From Candidatus Binataceae bacterium (GTDB taxonomy: Bacteria; Desulfobacterota; Binatia; Binatales; Binataceae), in NCBI GenBank assembly GCA_035294265.1, contig DATGLK010000025.1, positions 1 to 64,000 of the forward strand: a stretch of DNA of 64,000 nt, read 5' to 3'. Positions 48,776 to 57,289 of the stretch are shown in pieces. The position numbers and the translations under genes were made by a program. The notes under the pieces were generated by a model. The model searched no databases, was not told the origin of the DNA, and saw only the letters and a program-made list of their open reading frames with translations. Positions within the stretch are counted from its first letter, which is position 1; every line of letters starts with the position of its first letter.

Positions 48776-48810
48776 GTCCTAAAAAGGCGGCTCTTCAAGC
48801 GCGCCGGGTC

Positions 48811-50088
48811 TTACTCAAGCGCGGTTTTGACAACCTCGCCGTTAAATTTTACAAACCAGCTCTCGGAGGGGAAGGGCTTGCCTGCCAACCGTTGTGCCAC
48901 CCAGTCGGCAATCAAAGGTGCGGGCGAGGGGCCTCTGTAGGGCGCCGGGGTAGCACCCAGGGAATGGCGATCGCCTTGGTAGATCACCAGCCGGCGCGGA
49001 CTTTTCACCACTTCCATCAGCCGATGGGAATGTTCTAGCGGGCTTAGCTGATCCTTCTCGCCCCCGACCACTAGCAACGGGCACCGCAGGCGGCGGGCGG
49101 CCGGGAGGGGGCTGAGCGTTTTGGCGAAGCTATCGAAGCGCGCTTCGTTGCTGAATCCCGACATGTACATGTAACGAATTTTGAAAGTAGGCGAGGCGGC
49201 GTTGAAAATCGTGTCCATCCCCGGTTCCAGGCAGGTCAGCGAAGAGGCGCAAGCCTTGATCCGGGGTTCGGCCGCGGCCGCCTGGATCGCCCAGAACGAG
49301 CCCATACTGACCCCGTTGACTGCGATGCGCTGAGGGTCGATCTCGGGTCGAGAAGCCAGGTAAGCGTAGGCGGCGCGCCCGACATCCTCGAAATTGTTGG
49401 CGGTGCAATGCAGGTTGCGGATCAGGCATTCGCCTTGGCCGGGGCCATCGATCGCCAGCAATGCCATGCCTCGCTCTAGCCAATTGTCACCATGCTGAGC
49501 ACATGACAGCTCTTTGAAGCTGTCCATCCCCGGGATCGAGATTACAGCCGGCAGTGGCCCCGATCCCGGCTGGGCGGGCATATGCAGATAGGCCGGAAAG
49601 GTTGCTTTACCCAGCGCGATCTCGACTCGCTCCACCGGATGGGGCGCGTTGCGAGCCCAAGCGAGGTAGCAGGCGTTCTTATGCTCATTATAACGTATAT
49701 TGTCGGCATTGTTCTCATGCAGCGGCCATTGCGCGCCGCCCCACAGGACCGAGGCCAACAGATAATTATCGCGCGCGGTAATTAGATTACCCTCGGCTTC
49801 GGCTGCCTTGGCCTTGCTTTCACGCAACCAAGCGGCGGCCTCGTACGCCGGGGCAATATCGTCATAGCGCTTGACCTGGGCCGCGATCGCCCGCATGTCC
49901 GCCATCGCTTCGGCACCGCAGGTGCGAACCGGCAGCAAGGCGCGTGGCTGGTCCCATTCCAGACCAACCGAAGCCACGGTAGCGTCGAGCAGCCAACGCT
50001 GGTCGAAATACCGTTGACAAAAGGGGGCTTCGGTGCGCTTTTGGGGAGTGCTCTTGGCCGCTGGGAGCTTGGACTTGGCTACTGCCAT
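48811..50088 (-). CDS. Alpha/beta hydrolase, FrsA / dihydropseudooxynicotine hydrolase-like
   Basis: 425 residues from ATG 50088. A helical N-terminal region (about 25-150) precedes the alpha/beta hydrolase core. The nucleophile is in VNGVSMGSFWAIQ, the acid in GGEKDQLSP and the base in QGDRHSLGA. LPAVISIPGMDSFKEL and GPGQGECL form the oxyanion and cap area. The architecture matches the C-C bond or ester hydrolases related to 2,6-dihydropseudooxynicotine hydrolase (DUF1100/FrsA). Substrate unknown. It lies 35 nt upstream of menA on the same strand. Confidence 0.8.
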   Translation of the reverse strand: MAVAKSKLPAAKSTPQKRTEAPFCQRYFDQRWLLDATVASVGLEWDQPRALLPVRTCGAEAMADMRAIAAQVKRYDDIAPAYEAAAWLRESKAKAAEAEGNLITARDNYLLASVLWGGAQWPLHENNADNIRYNEHKNACYLAWARNAPHPVERVEIALGKATFPAYLHMPAQPGSGPLPAVISIPGMDSFKELSCAQHGDNWLERGMALLAIDGPGQGECLIRNLHCTANNFEDVGRAAYAYLASRPEIDPQRIAVNGVSMGSFWAIQAAAAEPRIKACASSLTCLEPGMDTIFNAASPTFKIRYMYMSGFSNEARFDSFAKTLSPLPAARRLRCPLLVVGGEKDQLSPLEHSHRLMEVVKSPRRLVIYQGDRHSLGATPAPYRGPSPAPLIADWVAQRLAGKPFPSESWFVKFNGEVVKTALE

Positions 50089-50316
50089 CGCGAGGTTCCT
50101 TCCGAGGAGAGTTCTTATCTTGGGCAGATTTATCAGCCGAGCGCAGGTTGGCGAAACTGCTCCTCGCCGATATACGCGAATGTCACGCAATAATCCATGA
50201 TTGTCCAGCTTAATCGCCCGCGTGAGCGAACTCTCATCGGCCATAGCTTGGCACAGGGGCGACGGTAGTAGCCCCCGCCATTTTTACTGGCCGCAGCTAG
50301 CCGCGTGCTATGATCA

Positions 50317-51921
50317 ATGGCTATTGTGTCGTCGTTCCCCGCACCCCATGTGGCTGACCTGATTGCCGCGCGCAAAGCTCGCTTACTGGCCGAGTTTCGC
50401 GCTCAGGTGCGCCCGCTCAGCGGTCGGCTGGCGCGCCTGGAGGACGAGCAGCTCGAAGACCATTTGCCCCGCTTGATCGACGCCTTGATGGCTATTCTGC
50501 GGCAAGGCCCCGGTCATGGAGAGCAATTGGTGCAGGAAAACGGTGCCCATCACGGCCTGATCCGCCGCCAACAGGGCGGCTCGGTGGCCGATATCGCGCG
50601 CGAGATCAATCTCTTTCGCAGGATGTTGTTGGCGCTGACTGAGCAGGCCGCTACTTATGGGGCGGATGCCGGGGAAATCGAGGCGGCGCGAACCGCGTTG
50701 CTGGAATTGGTCGACCGCTCCCAGGAAGCTTCCATCGCCAGCTACAATCAGGCGGGCGAAGACGCGCGCCGCGCGGCCCAAGCCGAGGCGCGCGAACTTC
50801 ATATGCAGCGCGACCGCTTTTTGACCACGCTTTCGCACGAATTGCGCAACCAGATCTCGCCCATCCTGCTCTCGGTCCGCGTGCTCAAAAGCAGTCCGCT
50901 GAGTGAGCGCCAGCAACGCAGCCTGAGCATCGTCGAACGCCAAGCCCGCCATCAATCGGTCCTGATCGAGAACTTGCTGGAGATCAGCCGTTTTCGCTAC
51001 GGCAAAGTGAAACTCAAGCGCGCATCGGTTGATCTGAGGCTGGCTGTGGAACAGGCGGTGGAGAGCTGCCAGAGCGACATCGAAGCCAAGGCGCTTAACT
51101 TGACCGTTGAACTCCCTGAGCGGCCCGTCATCATTGACGGCGATGTCGCCCGTTTGGTTCAGGTGATGGTCAATCTGCTCTCCAACGCGGTGAAATTTAC
51201 CCCGGCTGAGGGTCATATAGCGGTGAGACTGCACAAGGAGGCGGGCGAACTATTGCTCAGCGTAAGCGATAGCGGAGTAGGCATTCCTGCCATGCTGATG
51301 CCCAGGATCTTCGATATGTTTTACGAAGTCGAAAACCACGGCACGCTGAGCGGATTGGGGATCGGGTTGTGGCTGGCTCGCAGGTTGGTGGAAATGCACG
51401 GCGGCAGCATCAGCGCCGCTAGCGAGGGAGCCGGCAAAGGCGCCAGCTTTTGTGTGCGCTTGCCTGCGTTACAGCCCGTGCAACTCGCTAACCGGCTGTT
51501 GTTGGTCGAAGACAGCCTCGACCAGCTCGAAGCGCTGAGTGAAGTGCTGACCAGCGAAGGGTTTGCCGTGCTCAAGGCGTCCGAGGCCGGGGAGGCGCTG
51601 CGCCTGGCCAGTTGTGAACATCCCTTTGCCGCTATCGTGGATATCGGGTTGCCGGGAATGAACGGCCTGGAGTTGGCGCGTGAACTGCGCGCGATACCCG
51701 GCCTGGGCCATCTGCGGCTGATCGCCCTAAGTGGCTACGGTACCGAAGCCGACCGCAAGGCTGCCCACGAAGCCGGCTTTGACCATCATTTGGTCAAACC
51801 TCCCGATATCGATCGTTTGAAACAACTTCTGCTGGCTGACAGCAAAGATCGGGTTCGGCAGAGGCACGAGTCGCTCAGCGGCAAGCCTGCAAGCGATAAG
51901 CTTCGCGACAAGCTTCAATGA
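50317..51921 (+). CDS. Hybrid histidine kinase with RsbRD-like N-terminus and C-terminal receiver
   Basis: 534 residues and no membrane segment, so a cytosolic sensor. Residues 1-150 form a helical RsbRD-like sensor region. HisKA has H174 in LTTLSHELRNQISPIL; HATPase motifs are VNLLSNAVKF, SDSGVGIPAMLM and SGLGIGLWLARRLVEMHGG. The receiver domain has the phosphoacceptor D442 in AIVDIGLPGMNG and the lysine in LVKPPDIDR. It overlaps the amidotransferase gene by ATGA. No DNA-binding output is encoded; signalling probably ends in a phosphotransfer protein elsewhere. Confidence 0.9.
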   Translation: MAIVSSFPAPHVADLIAARKARLLAEFRAQVRPLSGRLARLEDEQLEDHLPRLIDALMAILRQGPGHGEQLVQENGAHHGLIRRQQGGSVADIAREINLFRRMLLALTEQAATYGADAGEIEAARTALLELVDRSQEASIASYNQAGEDARRAAQAEARELHMQRDRFLTTLSHELRNQISPILLSVRVLKSSPLSERQQRSLSIVERQARHQSVLIENLLEISRFRYGKVKLKRASVDLRLAVEQAVESCQSDIEAKALNLTVELPERPVIIDGDVARLVQVMVNLLSNAVKFTPAEGHIAVRLHKEAGELLLSVSDSGVGIPAMLMPRIFDMFYEVENHGTLSGLGIGLWLARRLVEMHGGSISAASEGAGKGASFCVRLPALQPVQLANRLLLVEDSLDQLEALSEVLTSEGFAVLKASEAGEALRLASCEHPFAAIVDIGLPGMNGLELARELRAIPGLGHLRLIALSGYGTEADRKAAHEAGFDHHLVKPPDIDRLKQLLLADSKDRVRQRHESLSGKPASDKLRDKLQ

Positions 51922-52622
51922 AGAGCGCGATCGCAATTAGGCACGTTCCCTTCGAAGATCTGGGCAATTTGGCGCCGGTGCTGGCTGCTCACGGCCTGGC
52001 CTCGCGCTATCTGGATTGCGGTCTGGATGAAATCGATGGGCGCGCGGCACGAGAGGCCGACTTGCTGGTGATTCTGGGCGGTCCAATCGGGGCCTATGAA
52101 GACAATCTCTATCCCGTGCTCGGAGAGGAGTTACACGTGCTGGAGCGGCGGCTGGCCGAGGGCCGGCCGACCTTGGGTATCTGCCTGGGGGCGCAGCTAA
52201 TCGCACGCGCTTTGGGAGCCAAGGTCTATTCGGGAGCGCACAAGGAGATCGGCTGGTCCGCGCTTGAACTGAGCGCGGCCGGCAAAGCCTCTGCCCTGCG
52301 TCACCTGCAGGACGTCGAGGTGCTGCATTGGCACGGCGATACTTTCGATCTGCCGGCGCAAGCAGTCGCGCTGGCTTCCACCCCGGTTACGCCTAATCAA
52401 GCCTTTGCCTGGGGCGCGGCGACCCTCGCCCTGCAATTTCACCTGGAGGTCACCGCCGCCGGCCTGGAGCGCTGGTTTATTGGCCACGCCTGCGAGATCT
52501 CAGCCACGGCGGGAGTCAACCTCGCGGCCCTGCGCGCTCAAAGCCGCGGTTGCAGCGATAAACTGCAAGGGCCGGCGCACCGCGTCCTGGACGAGTGGCT
52601 GAAGCGTGTGCTGGCGCCTTGA
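51918..52622 (+). CDS. Class I glutamine amidotransferase (GMP synthase glutaminase-like)
   Basis: 234 residues. The triad is C89 (PTLGICLGAQLIARALG), with H175 and E177 in LALQFHLEVT. GGPIGAYEDNLYPVLGEE is the typical loop. Stand-alone members hydrolyse glutamine or gamma-glutamyl compounds, with no synthetase domain here. Start overlaps the histidine kinase stop by 4 nt, an unusual partner, so its activity could be part of a signalling or metabolite response. The stop is 22 nt from the convergent Rieske gene. Confidence 0.87.
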   Translation: MKSAIAIRHVPFEDLGNLAPVLAAHGLASRYLDCGLDEIDGRAAREADLLVILGGPIGAYEDNLYPVLGEELHVLERRLAEGRPTLGICLGAQLIARALGAKVYSGAHKEIGWSALELSAAGKASALRHLQDVEVLHWHGDTFDLPAQAVALASTPVTPNQAFAWGAATLALQFHLEVTAAGLERWFIGHACEISATAGVNLAALRAQSRGCSDKLQGPAHRVLDEWLKRVLAP

Positions 52623-52644
52623 GGCGTACGCTCGGTGCCAGCCC

Positions 52645-53913
52645 TCAGGGCCGTGGCGCGTCAAAAGCGCTCAGCTCGCGCCAGCTCCGCTGGGGTGGAA
52701 ACTTCACCGAGAGCGCGCGGATGCGCGAGTAATCGACGGGCTGCGCCAAGCCCGGTGCGGGCTTGCCCTGGGCAAAGGCGCGCGCCCCTTCGATCAACGT
52801 GCGGCGCACCCGGATAATCACCGAGTCGCTGCTGCCCAGGTACTCGCGGCTGCGATCCACGACCGGTGTCATGGCTTCCTGAATTGCGAAATCTTCCCAC
52901 GGCACCGAATGCATCAGGCCGCTCCAGTGACCGGCTTTCATCGCCGCGCGATCCTGATGCCAGAGGTTGTCGACATCGCCCAGGGCGGCGCAAAAGTTAT
53001 TGGGGTCGTCGCTGGGATCCAAAAAATGGGTGCCCCACTTGGCCTCTTCAGTGCTCAGCGGATGGTCAGGATGGTAAACGACGTACCACTGATAGCACCA
53101 GTAATCGTCGATTGGGATCGAGAAGATGGTGGCGCATTCATGCCCGGGTTGGGTCGGAATGAAGGCGAAGTAGGGATAGACGACCTCGCGGATGCGGGCA
53201 TAGCGTAGCCCGTCGGGCAGATCGCGTAGAGCGCCTTCACGAAAGCCATAGGGGCGCTCGAGAAACTCGAAAGTCGGGCCGCTGCTGGCGTTGGAGAGCT
53301 GAATGTCGTTGACAATCCCGACGTTGCCGGCGTCGTCGCGAATCCAGCCCTGATGGAGCTGGCCGAGGTGAGCCGAATCGAGCACGCCCTCGAAGCCCTG
53401 AAACCAGTTGGCATGCACCATCGCACGCCGCGCGATCACATGGTCGGCCGGCAGGCGGGTGAACTCGAAATTGAAGAAGGGCGGTGGCTCGGTGCGAGCA
53501 CCGAGATAGACCCAGACAATCCCGCCGGCCTCGCGTACTGGATGGTGGGCAACCCGCACCTTGGCGGCAAATTCGGCACGCCGCTCCGGCGGCTCGGAAG
53601 GGACTTCGACCACCTTGCCCGAGACGTCAATTTTCCAGCCGTGGAAGATGCAGGTCAGCGCATTATCTTCGTTGCGCGCCAACGCCAGCGAGGTACAGCG
53701 ATGGGGGCAGCCTTCGTCGAAAAAGCCCACGCGCCCATCGGTTGCGCGAAAGGCGACAAAATTTTCGCCTAGCAGTCGCACGCGCACCGGCGCGCCGTCG
53801 GCCTCGAGCTGAGCGCCGCGCAGCGCCGGGGTCCAATACTGGCGCAGCATTTGACCCATCGCAGTGGCGGGTCCGACCTGGCATAGCAAATCGTTTTCTT
53901 CGCGAGTCAGCAT
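52645..53913 (-). CDS. Rieske oxygenase, tandem copy B
   Basis: 422 residues. Rieske ligands are in GCPHRC and CIFHGW; the mononuclear site follows in LDSAHLGQLHQG. Length and PPPFFNFE fit the phthalate 4,5-dioxygenase-type (PobA-like) oxygenases. It is a paralogue of the gene upstream, sharing about 60 identical consecutive residues around the Rieske centre while the C-terminal halves differ widely. No reductase gene is nearby. The two copies are 56 nt apart and likely one transcript. Confidence 0.88.
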   Translation of the reverse strand: MLTREENDLLCQVGPATAMGQMLRQYWTPALRGAQLEADGAPVRVRLLGENFVAFRATDGRVGFFDEGCPHRCTSLALARNEDNALTCIFHGWKIDVSGKVVEVPSEPPERRAEFAAKVRVAHHPVREAGGIVWVYLGARTEPPPFFNFEFTRLPADHVIARRAMVHANWFQGFEGVLDSAHLGQLHQGWIRDDAGNVGIVNDIQLSNASSGPTFEFLERPYGFREGALRDLPDGLRYARIREVVYPYFAFIPTQPGHECATIFSIPIDDYWCYQWYVVYHPDHPLSTEEAKWGTHFLDPSDDPNNFCAALGDVDNLWHQDRAAMKAGHWSGLMHSVPWEDFAIQEAMTPVVDRSREYLGSSDSVIIRVRRTLIEGARAFAQGKPAPGLAQPVDYSRIRALSVKFPPQRSWRELSAFDAPRP

Positions 53914-53969
53914 TGGATTAGCCTCCGCGTTATCGCTGCCAACGGACCGCTATCGGCCGCCGGGCCTGT

Positions 53970-55229
53970 TCACCAGGGTACCGAGGCCGGGTCCAACTCG
54001 CGCCAGTTACGCTCCATCGGCAGTTGCGTGGACATCGAGCGCAAGCGGCTGTAATCCTGAGGTTGAGCCAGCCCCAGCGGCGGTGCGCCTTTAGCGAAAG
54101 CGCGCGCCCCCTCGATCAGTTTGCGCCGGGTGCGGATGATGATCTGGTCGCTGTGGCCCAGGTATTCGCGGCTGCGATCGACGATTGGTCCCTGCCCTTC
54201 CTGCATCGCAAAATCCTCGAACGGCACCGAGCGCGTAATGCCACTCCAGTGCCCTTCCTTCATTTTAGCGCGATCCTGGGTCCAGTTTTGGTCCATCCCT
54301 CCGGCCGCGGCGAAGTTGTCCGGGTCGTCGCCCTCGACGAAATGGTCGCACCATAATTGCTCTTCGCGCGAGAGCGGATGGTCGGGGCGATAGACGATGT
54401 ACCACTGCGCCATCCATTCGTCGTCAATCGGCACCGGCGCGACCAGTGCCATTTCGGAGCCTGGCGGAGTCGGAATGAAGGCAAAGTAGGGCCACACGAA
54501 CTGGCGGATGCGTACGTAGCGGCTGCCGTCGGGCAGCGGCCGCATCGCCGCCTCGCGAAAACCGTAGCTACAATCCTCGAGCTCGAACATGGGGGCGCCG
54601 GTGGCGTTGGTCATGCGAAAGTCGTTGGCGATTCCCCGATCCTTGGCGCCGCTGCGGATCTGGCCCTGATGGAGCTGGCCTACGTGGGCTGAATCGATCA
54701 GCCCCTCCAACCCTTGCACCCAATTGGCGTGATTGATCGCACGCCACACCTTGACGTGACCGGCGGGCAGATTGGTCGGCTCAAAATTGAAGAAGGGCGG
54801 CGGCTGCTCGCGCTTGCCCAGATAGACCCACACGATCGTGCCGGCCTCGCGCACCGGATAATGGCGCACCCGCACCTTGGCGGCGAATTCGGCACGCCGC
54901 TCCGGCGGCTCGGAAGGGACTTCGACCACCTTGCCCGAGACGTCGATTTTCCAGCCGTGAAAGATGCAGGTCAGCGCGTTGTCTTCGTTGCGCGCCAGCG
55001 CCAGCGAGGTACAGCGATGGGGGCAACCTTCGTCGAAAAACCCGACCCGTCCGTCGCTAGCTCGAAAGGCAATGAAATTCTCGCCGAACATGCGCACCCG
55101 GACCGGCGCTCCGTCCGCTTCCAAGGCCTCCGCGCGTACCGCCGGATTCCAGTATTCGCGCAGCATCTCGCCCATCGGGGTGCCGGGTCCCACCCGGGTA
55201 AGCAATTCGTTTTCGGCGCGTGTCAACAT
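53970..55229 (-). CDS. Rieske oxygenase, tandem copy A
   Basis: 419 residues, first of the tandem pair. MLTRAENELLTRVGPGTPMG is the family N-terminus. Rieske ligands lie in GCPHRC and CIFHGW, and the iron motif in LIDSAHVGQLHQG. The catalytic domain differs clearly from copy B, so the two probably take different substrates or form a mixed oxygenase. It is divergent from the beta-barrel-like gene at 55403 across a 173-nt spacer. Confidence 0.88.
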   Translation of the reverse strand: MLTRAENELLTRVGPGTPMGEMLREYWNPAVRAEALEADGAPVRVRMFGENFIAFRASDGRVGFFDEGCPHRCTSLALARNEDNALTCIFHGWKIDVSGKVVEVPSEPPERRAEFAAKVRVRHYPVREAGTIVWVYLGKREQPPPFFNFEPTNLPAGHVKVWRAINHANWVQGLEGLIDSAHVGQLHQGQIRSGAKDRGIANDFRMTNATGAPMFELEDCSYGFREAAMRPLPDGSRYVRIRQFVWPYFAFIPTPPGSEMALVAPVPIDDEWMAQWYIVYRPDHPLSREEQLWCDHFVEGDDPDNFAAAGGMDQNWTQDRAKMKEGHWSGITRSVPFEDFAMQEGQGPIVDRSREYLGHSDQIIIRTRRKLIEGARAFAKGAPPLGLAQPQDYSRLRSMSTQLPMERNWRELDPASVPW

Positions 55230-55402
55230 CGGGTCGCAAGCCTCCTCGCAATCAGGTCGCTGGTTCTGGTGGCGCTGACTTCATCTTATAGGAAAGCGCT
55301 TGCGCGTGGGTCAATCCAGGCGAGTCGCCAGGCTTTTCAAAGGGGAGAAATGTACGCCAGAATACTTGTCAAAAGATATATAACATGGCATAACAACGAA
55401 CC

Positions 55403-56383
55403 ATGAAAGATTTTCCGAAAGCCGCCTGTTTCACGCTCTGCGCGGTTATGCTGGTGATCTCGGGTGCCAATCGCTCCTGGGCCCAATCTGCACCAAGCGC
55501 GATACCTTCGCCCGTTACGATGCCCGCGCTGGCGATGGCGGGCCCCTCGCCAACGGTTTATTCGCCCTTTATCAACCTGAAGGCCAAGTACGACGCCTGG
55601 CTGGACATGGTCCATCGTACGCATGAAGAGGAGCAGCCCGACTGGATGACGCCGCTGGTCACCGTAATCCCGACCCTGCAACAAGAACTTCGCACCGACT
55701 ACAGCTTCGCTTTTGCCCCACACGGCTTGCAGACCTTCACCTTCTTGAGCAAGGGCACCGAGATCATTCCGAGCGAGAACACCGAGATAATCTTGGGCAA
55801 TCCCTCCTACATCACCAAGAATCTACCGGTGGACAAGCACACCTCGGGCTGGGCGGATTGGCCTTTCTTGGTGAAGTACCGTTTGTTGTCCTCGCCCAGC
55901 GAAGCGGGCAATTACGTGGTCACGATTATGCTGTCGACCTCCTATGCCACAGGCTCGACCACCTTCGTCTCGGAAAACCACGACTACTTCTTGCCGATGC
56001 TGGGCTTTGGCAAAGGCTTGCTGACGCGATATGGTGAGTTCGATTACCAGGCAACGATCGGTCCCAACATCCCGGACGGAGCGACCAGCACGCTGGGTAC
56101 GCCGATTGTCTGGAACAGCACGTTTCAGTACGGCAATCGCTTTCACATCGGTGAATGGACCGTGCCGCTATGGCCGGAATTCGAGGCGATGTGGGTGTCC
56201 TACCCCAACGGTAACGACCACGGCCAGCAGCAACTCTATCTGACTCCGGGCATAATCGCGGGCCGTTTCCGGCTGAGCGAGCACTCCTACTTCGTGCTGG
56301 GTACCGGGCTGCAGTTTGCCGCCACCGAATCCCGCGGATACAACCATCAATGGCTGGTCACGATGCGCATCCCCTTCTTTTAG
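55403..56383 (+). CDS. Exported beta-barrel-like protein of unknown function
   Basis: 326 residues with a signal peptide ending SWAQS (about 1-28). The remainder has alternating amphipathic strands, many aromatic residues (FLVKYRLLSSPSEAGNYVVT; YFLPMLGFGKGLLTRYGEFD) and the C-terminal LVTMRIPFF with a terminal phenylalanine, as outer-membrane barrels have. TonB or porin motifs are not seen. It may import the substrate of the divergent Rieske oxygenases. A -10-like TATAAC (55378-55383) lies upstream; the ribosome site is weak. Confidence 0.65.
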   Translation: MKDFPKAACFTLCAVMLVISGANRSWAQSAPSAIPSPVTMPALAMAGPSPTVYSPFINLKAKYDAWLDMVHRTHEEEQPDWMTPLVTVIPTLQQELRTDYSFAFAPHGLQTFTFLSKGTEIIPSENTEIILGNPSYITKNLPVDKHTSGWADWPFLVKYRLLSSPSEAGNYVVTIMLSTSYATGSTTFVSENHDYFLPMLGFGKGLLTRYGEFDYQATIGPNIPDGATSTLGTPIVWNSTFQYGNRFHIGEWTVPLWPEFEAMWVSYPNGNDHGQQQLYLTPGIIAGRFRLSEHSYFVLGTGLQFAATESRGYNHQWLVTMRIPFF

Positions 56384-56512
56384 TGGTTTTGCGGCTCGCT
56401 GTTGTGGCCTGAGAAGGGGGGCTCATGGGTCGCGACCACCCATCCGCCCGTCAGACCGTCGATCAGCCAAGGCGCCGTGCCCCGTCAATTCCGACCGTTG
56501 CGCGCGGTCTGC

Positions 56513-57280
56513 TTATGCCACGCTTTTGATTTTACCCACCAGGCGCAGGATTCCATCGAGAATGGAGATTGGATGGGGCGGACATCCGGGAACGAACAGG
56601 TCTATGGATAGGATGCTGCCGGCGCCATTGAGGACCTCGCCATGGTCGCGAAACGGACCGCCCGATATCGCACACGCACCCACGGCGATGACAATTTTTG
56701 GGGCAGGAATCGCCGCATAGGTCTTTTCCAGCGCCAGCCGCATGTTGCGCGTTACCGGGCCGGTAATCAGCAGGCCGTCGGCATGTCGTGGCGAGGCCAC
56801 GAACTGGATACCAAAGCGGCTCAGGTCGTATGTCACTGTACTGAGCACGTTGACATCCGCTTCGCACCCGGCGCAACCGCCGGCGCTGACCTGCCGGAGC
56901 TTGAGTGCTCGACCGAGAATGCGATGAATGTCATCAGCAAGTTGGCGCGCCCGGGGCAGGCTACGCCCAGCGGGTAGCATAAGATCGGCGCGCTCGCTAG
57001 CGGCCAAGCGATAGTCCGAACCGAACTCAAGCGCTGCTTGCGGGCAGGCGTTGGCACATTCTGGACAGAACAGGCAGCGGCCCAGGTCGATGGTCACTGG
57101 CCCATCATTGGTTATGGCGTCGGTTGGGCAGGCCTCGACGCAGGCGTCGCAATCCGAGGGGCATCGCGACTGGTCGATAATTGGCAAGCCGCGAAAACGA
57201 TCGGGTAGGGAGGGCGCCGCATCCGGGAAGGCCAACGTACGCTTGCCCTGCCTGAGACGGGTGAGCAACAAACTAGCCAC
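56513..57280 (-). CDS. Ferredoxin-NuoB fusion subunit of the hydrogenase-4-like complex (HyfH-HyfI)
   Basis: 255 residues from GTG 57280 with TGAGG upstream. Residues 36-80 carry two 4Fe-4S motifs (CPSDCDACVEACP and CLFCPECANACP), equal to HyfH/NuoI. Residues 125-255 are a NuoB/HyfI-type small subunit, with GGCAGCEADV, VGACAISGGPF and FVPGCPPHPI as cluster N2 ligands. In E. coli hydrogenase-4, HyfH and HyfI are separate proteins. It is the last gene of the operon; the large subunit ends 9 nt before it. Confidence 0.88.
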   Translation of the reverse strand: MASLLLTRLRQGKRTLAFPDAAPSLPDRFRGLPIIDQSRCPSDCDACVEACPTDAITNDGPVTIDLGRCLFCPECANACPQAALEFGSDYRLAASERADLMLPAGRSLPRARQLADDIHRILGRALKLRQVSAGGCAGCEADVNVLSTVTYDLSRFGIQFVASPRHADGLLITGPVTRNMRLALEKTYAAIPAPKIVIAVGACAISGGPFRDHGEVLNGAGSILSIDLFVPGCPPHPISILDGILRLVGKIKSVA

Positions 57281-57289
57281 TGAGTTACC

